A stretch of 64,000 bases of DNA, taken from positions 563,001-627,000 of the forward strand of contig NC_064008.1 of NCBI RefSeq assembly GCF_932276165.1. Reading direction: 5' to 3'. The notes under the pieces were generated by a model. It was not told where the DNA came from. It saw only the letters and a program-made list of their open reading frames with translations, and searched no databases. Both the position numbers and the translations under genes were made by a program. Source of the DNA: Plutella xylostella. Taxonomy: Eukaryota > Arthropoda > Insecta > Lepidoptera > Plutellidae. Numbering within the stretch: the first letter of the stretch is position 1; every line of letters starts with the position of its first letter. Of the stretch, positions 24,436 through 34,420 are shown one piece after another.

Positions 24436-24894
24436 ATATATGTCGCAGGCATCTGGTTTAATCTCCTGTTTGATTGAACCACTAGCCCGTTCATTAGATG
24501 GCGCTATTCAGTTGTATGACTAAAGGACAACTCGTCAAGTCGTTGATTGTAACGTTCGACGTCTTGACTGAACGTCATTCAGCGGAGTCGTTGAATGGGA
24601 TATAGTATAGCAACTTTTGTAATGTCTGGTTAGGGTGAACATGACCAGACAAGAGTCAACAAAAAGACTGTGTTACAAAGCTCTTATCTCACAAATTAAC
24701 TATACAATAACAATAAACGTACGTGGGTGGATTTCAACAAGTCCTAAAAAATCTTCATTTCCGTGGACTTTTTTATCTTAAGGTTTTTTATATTAGAAAA
24801 ACGCTTTTATTAAAGTTTTTGTTAATGTTAGTGTTCTTACTAAATGGGTAGCAGATAAGTTAAAAACTTAACGAGATACGGATGATTAAAAATT

Positions 24895-25020
24895 TCGTGC
24901 CACGGCGATGAAACATGCGTTCACGGCAATGAAACAAGCGTCCACGGCAATGAAACAAAATTTCCACGGCAATGAAAGAACTGTATACAATGGAAATGAA
25001 AGAATCAATCCACTGCAATT
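24895..25020 (+). repeat. Cluster of CCACGGCAATGAAA words
   Basis: Five copies at about 18-25 bp spacing: variants with CGGCGATGAAA, CGGCAATGAAA (three) and a decayed GGAAATGAAA. They are in the same orientation and may be transposase-binding subterminal repeats. Confidence 0.7.
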
Positions 25021-25249
25021 TTTAAAAAGACTGTGAGTGAAACGCAAACTTAGACAGGCATGTATGGCAGAAATATTTGGATAGATATTGGAACGAAAGA
25101 AAGAACAACAGTATGTATAAAAAAATAAGAATATAGTATGGAATTCTCTAAGTAGCATTGTGGGGTCCGTATTGCGACGTATAAAACAAAATGTTTTATT
25201 TCACACTAATAACGTTCACAACATATAATAAACCTTACCTATTTTTTTA

Positions 25250-25360
25250 TTTATTTATACTTTATTGCACAATTTACAATCGTAATAATGTACAATTAGG
25301 TGGACTTAATGCTAAAAGCATTTTCTGCCAGTCTACCTGCAGGAGGTACAAGGATCAAAA
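25250..25360 (-). repeat. Retroposon 3' tail (GTGCAATAAAG type)
   Basis: The reverse complement of TACTTTATTGCACAATTTAC, then GGACTTAATGCTAAAAGCAT and CAGTCTACCTGCAGGAGG, recurs on the plus strand at 37605-37702 and, diverged, at 36165-36240. The pattern is that of a SINE or LINE 3' end with its own poly(A) signal. Confidence 0.6.
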
Positions 25361-25667
25361 AGTACGGGTGTGCAAGAAAGAAAAAAAAAAGATCAAAACA
25401 TAATTATGATTGTGGAGTTCCTAAAATAAAATAATACCTAAACCCTAAAACTAAGTAAATAAATATATATATGACCCTAAACCTACTAATACCAAAATAC
25501 TATACAATACATATAAATCCTAAATATATACTAATGTATACACATATATATTATATATATTATATATAACATCTATATTTTTATAAGGTATAATACCCAA
25601 TATGTATACTGTTCATTTTATGTAAAATTCATAAAATATACTATAATATGACATGTATTCTCTGTGC

Positions 25668-25946
25668 TGAATTACACAACACCGGCAAAACACCTAGCAC
25701 CAAAATATAAACATAGGTGCGGTTAGGTGTACATGTTGGTCAGCTAAGCGTCTCTCTACATAGCGCCAATAATAATAACGCAGTCAAAACTCCTTGCACC
25801 AAAACCTAAACATAGAGCGTCTCCCCATGTAGCCCCGCTTCGCTTTTGCTGAACATGTGCACTTAACCGCTCCTCCTCGCTTTTCTCGTCATCGCACCAA
25901 TCTTTAGGTTGTGGTGCTAGAGGTTTTGATGGTGTTGTGTAATTTA
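25668..25946. mobile_element. Foldback MITE carrying a TCCTCCTCGCTTTTCTCGTC core
   Basis: The left end TGAATTACACAACACC pairs with GGTGTTGTGTAATTTA at the right, and ACCTAGCACC pairs with GGTGCTAGAGG. Its inner block (GTGCACTTAACCGCTCCTCC) is related to the core unit of the 40126-41264 element. Confidence 0.6.
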
Positions 25947-26039
25947 ACACAAATTATGTGATATGATAGAATATTTTATGAACTTTATGCTAAATCATAG
26001 TATATTTTAATTGGTATAATAATATGAAATGTACATGTT

Positions 26040-27340
26040 GTCATCATCAGCCTATAATCATCCAATGCTGGACATAGGCCTCTCCCAAGGAGCGCCACAA
26101 CACTCGGTCCTCGGTCTTCCGAATCCAGCCACTACCGGCTACCTGCCTATACTTGCATATTTTGACAGCTATGTTGGTAACCTTAGTCCTCTGACGTACA
26201 ACTTCTTTTCTGATACCATCCATTAGAGAAACCCCAAGCATAGCTCTCTCCATAGCACGCTGAGTGACTTTAAATCGGTGGACCAGTCCCACCATCAGTG
26301 TCCAGGTCTCTGCACCGGGTTCCTCTCATTTCGCCTAATCTTTATTATCCTAAACTCATTTCGCATAACTCGTAAGGTCTAAACTTTTTTGGTAGAATCG
26401 TCACTTTGCCAAGACTTATGTGGCATAAGACTCGTTTCGTCTAAAACTCTTTTGGCACAAACTTGAAACATCTAAGTCTCGTTTGCTCAAATTGTTCGTA
26501 TTGGTATAATCTTGTTTCTCCTAATATTATCTTAATAAATACTATATTCAGTATGTTTTAAATGTACAAATTGTGGTATTTTTCTCCTACATCCCGAAAA
26601 TCACGATATTGAATGATCAAAATATCGAAAGTAAATGACCATTATAATTATTACAATCGCCATTAAACCCCATGGGATCGAAACCTAAAGGTAGGTGCGG
26701 CGACGAGCAAAGCGAGGAGGAGCATGTTAGGTGCACATGTTTGTCGAAAGCAAAGCGGAGCGCAGCGAAGAGGAGCGGAGCGTTACCCACATAGCGGAAA
26801 ATTAAATACCTAATGCAAGGCACCAGTTTGCGCTATATAGGGAGACGCTTCGTCAAAGTTAAAGCCAAATGAATATTAGTAGTTTTTATAAGCTATGCCA
26901 TAGTATTGTTAGGCTATTTGAGATTTGACCATACCGTTATTAGGCTAAATAAGATTATGCGAAATAACTTGTTACTAAACGATATTTATGCAATACAATT
27001 TTCGGCGAAACGAGACTTTGACCAAACGTTACTATGCAATACGAGATTAGGCAAATAAATCTTAGGCCAAAAAAGGTAGAACCCTCTGCACCATATGTCA
27101 TAACTGGCAGGGCGCAATGGTTGAAGACTGTTGGATGCGCCTTTCAGCCTCCTTGTCGAAGTTGCTTCTGCCTAGCCGAATAGTCTGCCTCAGGTTGTCA
27201 TATTATTGCACAACTTCGATAGTTGTCTCACGAACGATCACCGGCTCCGGTTTTATGTGAACATTCTACATGACTTTTGTCTTGCCCAAGTTCATACGGA
27301 GGCCTACACGTTGCAAGCAGCATTAAGGCCACTTAGCATC
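26040..27340 (-). mobile_element. RTE-like non-LTR fragment interrupted by another element
   Basis: On the minus strand the part at 27085-27340 encodes GLRMNLGKTKVM and LGRSNFDKEAERRIQ with stops, and the part at 26040-26316 encodes FKVTQRAMERAMLGVSL and GEAYVQHWMIIG, then a GATGATGA tail. These are consecutive pieces of one reverse transcriptase, split by the insertion at 26317-27084. It is a pseudogene. Confidence 0.75.
26317..27084. mobile_element. Undescribed 768-bp element: GGGTTC ends, 8-bp target duplication, degenerate word arrays
   Basis: It begins GGGTTCCTCTCATTTCGCC and ends AAAAAGGTAGAACCC, flanked by TCTGCACC at 26309-26316 and 27085-27092. The left third is made of loosely repeated words such as CTCGTTTCGTCTAA and TTTGGCA, the right third of their inverted forms (GAGATTAGGC, GCGAAATAA). 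The middle (about 26650-26800) is a GC-rich unit with GTGCGGCGACGAGCAAAGCG and AAGCGGAGCGCAGCGAAG, the same unit that occurs three times in 40126-41264. Confidence 0.7.
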
Positions 27341-27367
27341 CAGATGAGTTCCTGCAGAGATGTATGT

Positions 27368-27726
27368 TCTATTATATTCTATTCTACTATCCGTGGAAGG
27401 TGTAAGTACCTGCACCTGGCTCTCTCGAATGGGACCTTTGTGCAATGTGCATATCCCCAAGGTCTAAGCTGCTGCCTTTCTAAGCTTGGACCATTTCCCA
27501 CCACGCTGGTCCACAGCAAGTTGGTGGGTTCACATATTATCTAGATGTGCTAAATCTATAGGTAGATATGCAGGGTTCTTCACGATGTTTTCCTTCACCG
27601 TAAGAGCGATGGTATACATTGTATTTAAATTCAAAGGAACACATTGGTACATGTCAGCGCCGGAATTCGCACCCGCATTATTGGAGTGGGAAGCGGGCGC
27701 TTACCCGACTGAGCTACCACCGGTCT
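27368..27726 (-). repeat. tRNA-derived SINE, nearly full length
   Basis: The head reads GGTGGTAGCTCAGTCGGGTA with box B GGGTGCGAATTCC. The body contains GGAAAACATCGTGAAGAACC, ACCAACTTGCTGTGGACCAG and GAGAGCCAGGTGCAGG and ends in TAGAATAGAATATAATAGAA. Related fragments are at 1-190, 680-760 and 58079-58210. Confidence 0.8.
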
Positions 27727-27929
27727 TATTTATACATAAGGTTCATTATAATTATGTTGTGATTGTTATTATTAATGTAATATTATATATTTCGTTTTTA
27801 TATATCGCGATACGCACCCGTTTTAACGCACTGCAAAAAGAGGTAATTTGACTAGTTCTGTAGGTAATGTCAGTGATCGGTATTACCTGTATTACAGGTA
27901 AAAGATATGTTACTTTGCCTAATCATACA

Positions 27930-28290
27930 TACCACGGCGATGAAAACATAAGTCACGGAAATGAATAACCTGGCCACGGAAATGAATAACATAACCACGG
28001 CAATGAATACAAATTATTTTACAAGACATGGCAATGAAATTTTTTTCATTGCCGTGGTTTTTTTTTCATTGCCATAGCAAATATTGGCCACGGAAGCCAC
28101 GGAAATGAAAGCATGGCGATGAAAATCAAGGCATTAAATATAAATAACTAAAAAAGTATTAACTATTCGAAGAAATAAACACTTTATAAGGTAAATATTT
28201 TCAAAAAGCTTTCTTTTGAATGCTTACTCTAGAAGACAAACTAAATTTTATAGAAGTTATATCTATCCACGGCAATGAAAGAAAAAATGT
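27930..28290 (+). repeat. Second cluster of CACGGCAATGAAA words, with a hairpin
   Basis: About eight copies (CCACGGCGATGAAAA, CCACGGAAATGAATAA twice, CCACGGCAATGAATA, CATGGCAATGAAA and others). An inverted pair at about 28030-28060 (GGCAATGAAA...TTTCATTGCCGTGG) forms a short hairpin; one more copy is at 28269. A single copy is at 29867. Confidence 0.7.
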
Positions 28291-28349
28291 CCAGTCCCCA
28301 AAATTTTTACTGATTTTCACTATAGTGCAAAAACGCGCGTACCGATGTA

Positions 28350-29329
28350 CAGTGGCCTGCGCCTAAAAGTATGCAGGCACGGTCCGCACAGTGATGCCAT
28401 CTAGTAAAAACCTTGTAACTACAACGTATTGGACGTGTGTTTTGATAAGTGCATGTTGTTGTTCTATAAGTAAGAGTGTTTGAGCAGTACGATATTGTTT
28501 GTATTCGCTGTTTTTACTACTGTGTATATTAGGTAGTTAATTTCTTACAATTTCGTCATAGTGACTGTGGCGTAGTTGTTAAGGCGTGGCGCGGCGGTGC
28601 CGCATGAGTTATTACGAATTTGTTGATACTTACTTCGCATCCTGTTATTGTTTTTTGTGACTTTAAAGATCATAATAAATGATAGAAGTTTCCTTTACTT
28701 TCTTTTTTAATTTTTTAATTCGATTAAGGATTTGTTAGTATTTAAAAAACTAAATTAAAATGATACGAACTACCTAAATTATAACTAAATCAATAACACA
28801 CTTGATGGGATCAATAATCAACAATAGTTAGTAGCAGTCAGGTGCAATGTAGCGGACGACTAACTAAAACTTGCTTCTTTTTATTTATTGAGTTGCTCTC
28901 ATAAGATTGAGGGTAGAACTATATATTATTATTATAATATATTAAGTATATGTGATCATGAATCCCAAAGTTCTTTGAGACAATACAACACTTGCGTTCC
29001 ACTCAACGTTTTATAAATCGCTTTGGCTTCTAAATATTACTTATCGGTGCTTACTACTGATATCAAGAATGTTAAAAGGCATTTAAAAATAAAAACCAAT
29101 AGTTTTACTAATTAGTGGAGGACTTGAACACAGGGACCTCATGCCGCCGCATCAATTCATGAATGCTTAACCACTCAGACTATCACCGACCATGATAGCG
29201 TTCTCGAAATATGCTATCATTATGCTGTTATTATTACCGCCACCGCCCCGTAACTTATATTTACAAGCTGGTTACTAGATGGCATTACTGTTTCCAATTT
29301 GCCTGATTACTTTTAGGCGCAGGCCACCG
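28350..29329. mobile_element. 980-bp Tc1/mariner-type non-autonomous element, TA duplication
   Basis: It begins CAGTGGCCTGCGCCTAAAAG and ends CTTTTAGGCGCAGGCCACCG, flanked by TA (28348-28349, 29330-29331). Subterminal GATGCCATCTAGTAA pairs with TTACTAGATGGCAT. A tRNA-like stretch lies on the minus strand at 29110-29195 (GTCTGAGTGGTTAAGC and GTTCAAGTCCTCC), with a partly matching inverted block at 28560-28610. No transposase ORF. Confidence 0.8.
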
Positions 29330-29494
29330 TACCTCCTTCCACGTCAAGCAGTTAGGCGACACTTGTAAGAAACGATTAGCGCACTGAGGGGGGCACCCAA
29401 GTTCATAGGTAAAACAATAGCCTTGATCATGTTTAGGACACGGCGATGAACAGAAGTTCTGGGACACATGAATTTTCACTTACCGTTCGTTATA

Positions 29495-29527
29495 TCCTAA
29501 CTAATATTATAAATGCGAAAGTAACTG

Positions 29528-29574
<47 letters not shown>

Positions 29575-29725
29575 TACTCTTTCACGCCAAAACTACTGGA
29601 CGGATTTGAATGAAATTTGGTATACATACGGTCTAGACCCTGGGAAAGAACATAGGCTACTTTTTATCCCGGAATTTCCACGGGAAAACTTTTTAAGGCG
29701 AAGCGAAGCGCGCGGGAACAGCTAG
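29495..29725 (+). mobile_element. Lep1/Helitron-like element with (GTCT)n
   Basis: It starts TCCTAACTAATATTATAAAT, has a GTCT run (about 29531-29573), then CACGCCAAAACTACTGGACG and ends CGCGGGAACAGCTAG. The 5' TC and 3' CTAG termini and the GTCT tract fit the lepidopteran Helitron-like Lep1 group. Other copies are at 34645-34843, 38392-38606 and 43295-43509. Confidence 0.8.
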
Positions 29726-30544
29726 TTCTTTATATATTTCAATAAATGTATTCCGTGACAATACTTTAACTATTAATGTATCAAATGAAACTAAGTTTAA
29801 CTATCAATACTCAATATTTTTTCATCAATGAAGAATAATACAAAACGTGGTAACGTGGGGACAGACACGGCAATGAAAGATTTGGGGGTTTAATATTTTT
29901 TTTTTAAATATCCATTAATCCTATTAATAAAATATTTAGTGCTACACATAGATAACTATTTCACTTAACCGGAAAAAAATATTAGAAAAATTATAACTTG
30001 GTTTTTTAGTACCGATTTCATTGATGCCACGCAATTTTTGGCCGCGGGAAATTCACCCACGTATGTTGTTTATAATTATCTAGTTACGCCACATTTTTTT
30101 CTTTGAAACTATCCGCCCGCGGCGTAATAATAGGTAAATCCATGTTGTCACACTATTTTAACACAAATAACGCACTTTAAAGCTAATTTATTTGCAAAAA
30201 ACTAACAATATAGGTGCTTTTTGTGTCAGCTGTTAGCTGTTAGACGCCATATTTGTTTTGTTCACCACCTGACTGATTTTAAGTCAGCTAACTAGTTGGA
30301 TGTTTTGTGACGCTTGTGCAATCAACGTTCGGCCTAGTCATTCAACTAAGCAGCGTCATCCAATGAACGGGCTAGCGGTTCAATCAAACAGGAGATTAAA
30401 CCAGATGCCTGCGACATATACAAAGGCGGACTTATCGCCTAAACGCAATTTCTTCCAGTCAACCTTTATGGTGTGGAAATAAAATGATTGTAGATAATAT
30501 ATGATTGGTCCGACCGATTTCGGCCATGGCGACCACTTCGACCC

Positions 30545-30890
30545 CTAGTTCTGTTGGCGCGCGTGCGCCCTAAGATGGCTTATATAGCCGATCTTTGCGG
30601 CGAACCCCCTTGCACAGTGTGGGCATGTGAGTACGCCGCCGACATAATTATAGTTGATGGCGGCAGGTGGACGAGCTTTTAGCTGGTCGCGTTTCGCGTC
30701 TAATTCAGCTTTACGCTGCAGCTCGAATTCGCGTACTCGCCTTGCCACCACCCTGCGCCATTCAGGCCGTTGTGCCGCCAAATCTTCCCAACGAGAGGGC
30801 TCAAAGTTGCATCTTTTCATGTGCCGCTTCTGAACATCTTTATATCGGAGGAGTTGTCCGCCAGGTTTCCGCTTACCCTCCTCTAGTTCA
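30545..30890 (-). mobile_element. Non-LTR ORF2 C-terminus with C2H2 finger, 5'-truncated
   Basis: On the minus strand the open frame reads GKRKPGGQLLRYKDVQKRHM, then WEDLAAQRPEWRR and a C2H2 finger (CPHC...HLRAH) before a stop. These are hallmarks of the C-terminus of some endonuclease/reverse transcriptase ORFs. A short 3' UTR (GGTCGCCATGGCCGAAATCG) follows to about 30500. Confidence 0.8.
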
Positions 30891-30935
30891 GAATAAAAGA
30901 TGCGCTACATATACAGGGTGGTATACGAATATATA

Positions 30936-32573
30936 CAGGGTGATTGGAAAGTAAATGTATTCCTTTAAATGGGTTGTAGTCGAAGGAATTTCCAGTCGAT
31001 TGAACCCCATAATGCATTATCCGAAAATCAACCATTTCTGAGTTACTTAAGTTTTAAGTTTTTTTTTAAATTTTGCCAAAATTTATGTTTAAAAGCAAAA
31101 TATTTCAAAAACCAACGATTTTTTTAATACTTTTTTGACTGTTATGCATTGGTGATACCTTAGTCAACTAATCAGAATCATTAATTGCGTAATATTTAAC
31201 TTAATTTAGACACAGTGCTTCAAAATAGATGAAACATTAAGAAAATTTTAAGAAAGATGAAAATAAAAAAGCTAATTTATAAAAGAATTTTATCTGACAA
31301 TTTTTCAGGCACTACAGCTTAAAAACATAATCAATTTATAAGCTTTAAAATGACATATTCCAATCTAAAATCGATTAAGGTATGACCAAGATATAGCCAA
31401 AACAACCGCATAGGCGGGCAAATCTCAGTAGGGAAACAAACAAGATTTTGTTCAAATTTTAAGGTAAAATGTCTTATAACTGGACTTTTTAGAGCTCCGA
31501 ACCGTTTCCTAATTATTGTTCTCCGATAGCGCGGTCCCTCAAAGGCACAGATCGACTACAAGGTTGCTTCACCGAAATAATGCTTGTCCGATAACACGGT
31601 TAGCCGAAAGTACTTTTCGATGACGATAGGTTCAAAGATAGAATGCTTTTTCGACTGCCCAGTTTAACCACCAAATTGCATCTCCTATAACACTATTCGG
31701 TGAAACTTTTCAGCTAAAATATTTGGCACAGTGTTTGAACACGTTGAATTTAAAACAATCATTGTCAAACAGTGCTATTGTCACGTGCAAGCATTGGCCA
31801 GTAGGCCAAGCATGTTTTCGGCGAATTAACCGTCGTCGAACAGTAGTTTTATGGAACCCGGTTGTGAAGAATTATTTTGTTTTACCAATCATAATTGAAA
31901 ATTACAATCGGCTAACCGTGTTATCGGACAAGCATTATTTCGGTGAAACAACCTTGTCCTAGATCAGTGCATTTGAGGAACCGCACTATTGGAACACAAT
32001 AAATTGTAAACGGTTCGGATAAGTCCAGTTACAATACTTTTTACCTTAAAATTTGAACAAAATCTTGTTTGTTTCCCTACTGAGATTTGCCCGCCTATGC
32101 GGTTGTTTTGGCTATATCTTGGCAATACCTTAATCGATTTTAGATTGGAATATGTCATTTTAAAGCTTATAAATTGATTATGTTTTTAAGCTGTAGTGCC
32201 TGAAAAATTGTCAGATAAAATTCTTTTTTAAATTAGCTTTTTTATTTTTATCTTTCGTAAAATTTCCTTAATGTTTCATCTATTTTGAAGCACTGTGTCT
32301 AAATTAAGTTAAATATTACGCAATTAATGATTCTGATTAGTTGACTAAGGTGTCACCAATGCAAAACAATCAAAAAAGTATTAAAAAAAATCGTTGGTTT
32401 TTGAAATATTTTGCTTTTAAACATAAATTTTGGCAAAATTTAAAAAAAAACTTAAAACTTAAGTAACTCAGAAATGGTTGATTTTCGGATAATGCATTAT
32501 GGGGTTCAATCGACTGGAAATGCCTTCGACTACAACCCATTTAATGGAATACATCGACTTACCAATCACCCTG
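30936..32573. mobile_element. 1.64-kb foldback element, ~660-bp inverted arms, TA duplication
   Basis: It begins CAGGGTGATTGGAAAGTAAA and ends GACTTACCAATCACCCTG with TA on both sides. Inverted pairing runs inward through TGCATTATCCGAAAATCAAC, GCGGGCAAATCTCAGTAGGG and TTATCGGACAAGCATTATTT at about 31580 and 31930, leaving about 300 bp unpaired. Short open frames in it are non-coding. Confidence 0.85.
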
Positions 32574-34420
32574 TATATATATGTTTTTAGTAAAGTAAGG
32601 TAGCGTAGAGAGTGGGCCTACGATCGGTCTTTTAATGTTGACTGTATGGAATGCCAGCTGAAAATATGGTAAATTATGGTTCCTAAGTATTTATTCTTTA
32701 CATTGAGTTTTATAATACTTAGGTACCTCATTTATTTTTAACTTTTAAACGTGTATTTTTGTCGATGTAAACCTACCTACATAAGTACATACCTATCTTA
32801 GTACCTACTTACTGAATTTGTTTTTTACAAATAAGTATTGAAATAGCAAAGAATAAAATAAATTATTCATTAGCGAAATCTACGAAATTAGCTGTAAGTC
32901 CAAAGTCTCGTTACGTTATTTACTTAGGTAAGTAAGTAATCATTAAAAATGGTTAGGATAGGCCCTACATGGACCTCTATGGGCTGGCGATGATGATGAT
33001 AAAATACCTATTGACTTTGGAAGAACTTAAAAATATGAATAAGAAAACTTAATTAAAGCGATGCTTATATCATAGTGCGGTAGAGTCTATTTAGGTGATT
33101 TTGATTGATGATAATGAATAATGGTTGAATGCTGGTCATTGTTATGTATCTATGTTTTGATAGTAGGCAAACATGCGTGATAGTGAAATAATTATAATTT
33201 ACGAAGCATGGAGCTTCCAAAGTTAAAAGTTCTTTTAGGATCAGCTGTGTTTTTTTTCATCTTACTTACTGATGTTACAAAAACTGATGATAGTCGCTTA
33301 CTAGAAGGAAATATAACTTCAAATTTTATATGTTTGTAACTCTGTATTCATTTACATCTAAAAACATAAGTAATTATTCTTAAGCACACCTACTTTAATA
33401 AGATTTACAACCAATAAAGTACAAACTTAATAAATGTAAATAATTCCACCTTTGCTTTTTCACGGTCACCTGAGAGTTATCAATCCTAATCAACCTTTGA
33501 ACTCTATTCACTAGGTAACTAAGGTTATATTTCCTTGCACGCTCTGCCCTTTATAGGGTCAACACAAAGTGAACCTATATTGGATTTAATTATACAGTAG
33601 ATAATTGTGTAAAATTACTTACATTTTAAATTATTTTATTAAAGTCCAACACGTTAGCTCTACACTGAACAAAAACTGACACTGCTCTATACACTTGATA
33701 TTCTAAAGAACTGTTTTATTCAAATCAACACTAAAACCTTAAATCTTAGACCACAAGGCTTATAATCTCTTGGCACACATAACTGTACAAGTTATACAGT
33801 ATTTGTTTACGGCCAACTGTTTAATGCGGTTGAGTTGACCCGTATGGAGAGTGGATTAGAGTTGATTTTGGTTTGTGAATGGAGAGTTATAAGTTTGTAT
33901 CTGTGTTTCTTGTTATCAAATCGCCGGCCGGCTACTTCGGTGTCTTTGGACGAAGTATGTGTGACGTAGTGTGTTGAGCCGGTTGTTAAATAATAATTTA
34001 GTAAGCCGTCAAAAGAAGCCAAGGGGGGTCATTCTGCATCTATGACGAAAAGTGAAGTTTCCACGGCTCTTTCCTGTTGTTAAACATGTCGATTGCGCGA
34101 CAGATCTCGTTTTTTTGTTTTTCGCCAGTATAGAGTTACAGTTAAAATATGTACACGACATGTACACAACTTATAAATTAGAAACACACTTGTCCCACGC
34201 AACGTGTTGGGCACTATAAGCTATAAATAGTTTATTCAGATATGGATCACCAAAGTGTTAGAAAGCCAATCGGGTTGTGAAGGGATTCTTGCTGTATTAT
34301 CAGCATATTAGTAGATACTTACAATTTTATCACTAAAACAAACTATAATGATAACTATAATAATCAGTCTACTGTAGTTTAGACTGTAGATAAGTGAAGT
34401 TCTGTCTCGAATCCAAAAGT
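32574..34420. other. Upstream flank of the second JHEH gene, no coding sequence seen
   Basis: This is AT-rich sequence with no recognisable gene. It should contain the promoter and any 5' UTR exon of the plus-strand JHEH-like gene; no site can be placed with confidence. Confidence 0.4.

Larger units (their letters stand above)
24436..30421. mobile_element. Candidate ~6 kb composite DNA transposon with inverted ends and a repeated CACGGCAATGAAA word
   Basis: The left end TATATGTCGCAGGCATCTGG is inverted at the right (CCAGATGCCTGCGACATATA). Similarity continues inward for over 100 bp (TTTAATCTCCTGTTTGATTG, GCCCGTTCATT) and again at ACGTGGGTGRATTTC (24724 and 30061). About 15 copies of CCACGGCAATGAAA or close variants lie between. 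The interval also holds younger nested insertions (26317-27084, 27368-27726, 28350-29329, 29495-29725). No transposase was seen. Two independent inverted copies of a short element would be an alternative reading. The target duplication is not clear. Confidence 0.45.

Noticed and set aside
24895..25020. CRISPR array
   Set aside because: Repeats of 13-14 bp with irregular 5-12 bp gaps, dispersed over 5 kb, in a eukaryotic genome; no cas genes.
29531..29573. CRISPR-like or coding repeat from the GTCT run
   Set aside because: Simple tetranucleotide tract of a Lep1/Helitron-like element; a eukaryotic genome with no spacer structure.
31723..32158. Open frames in the 1.6 kb foldback element as a transposase
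   Set aside because: Short (64-79 codons), no DDE/D pattern, and they overlap the inverted arms.
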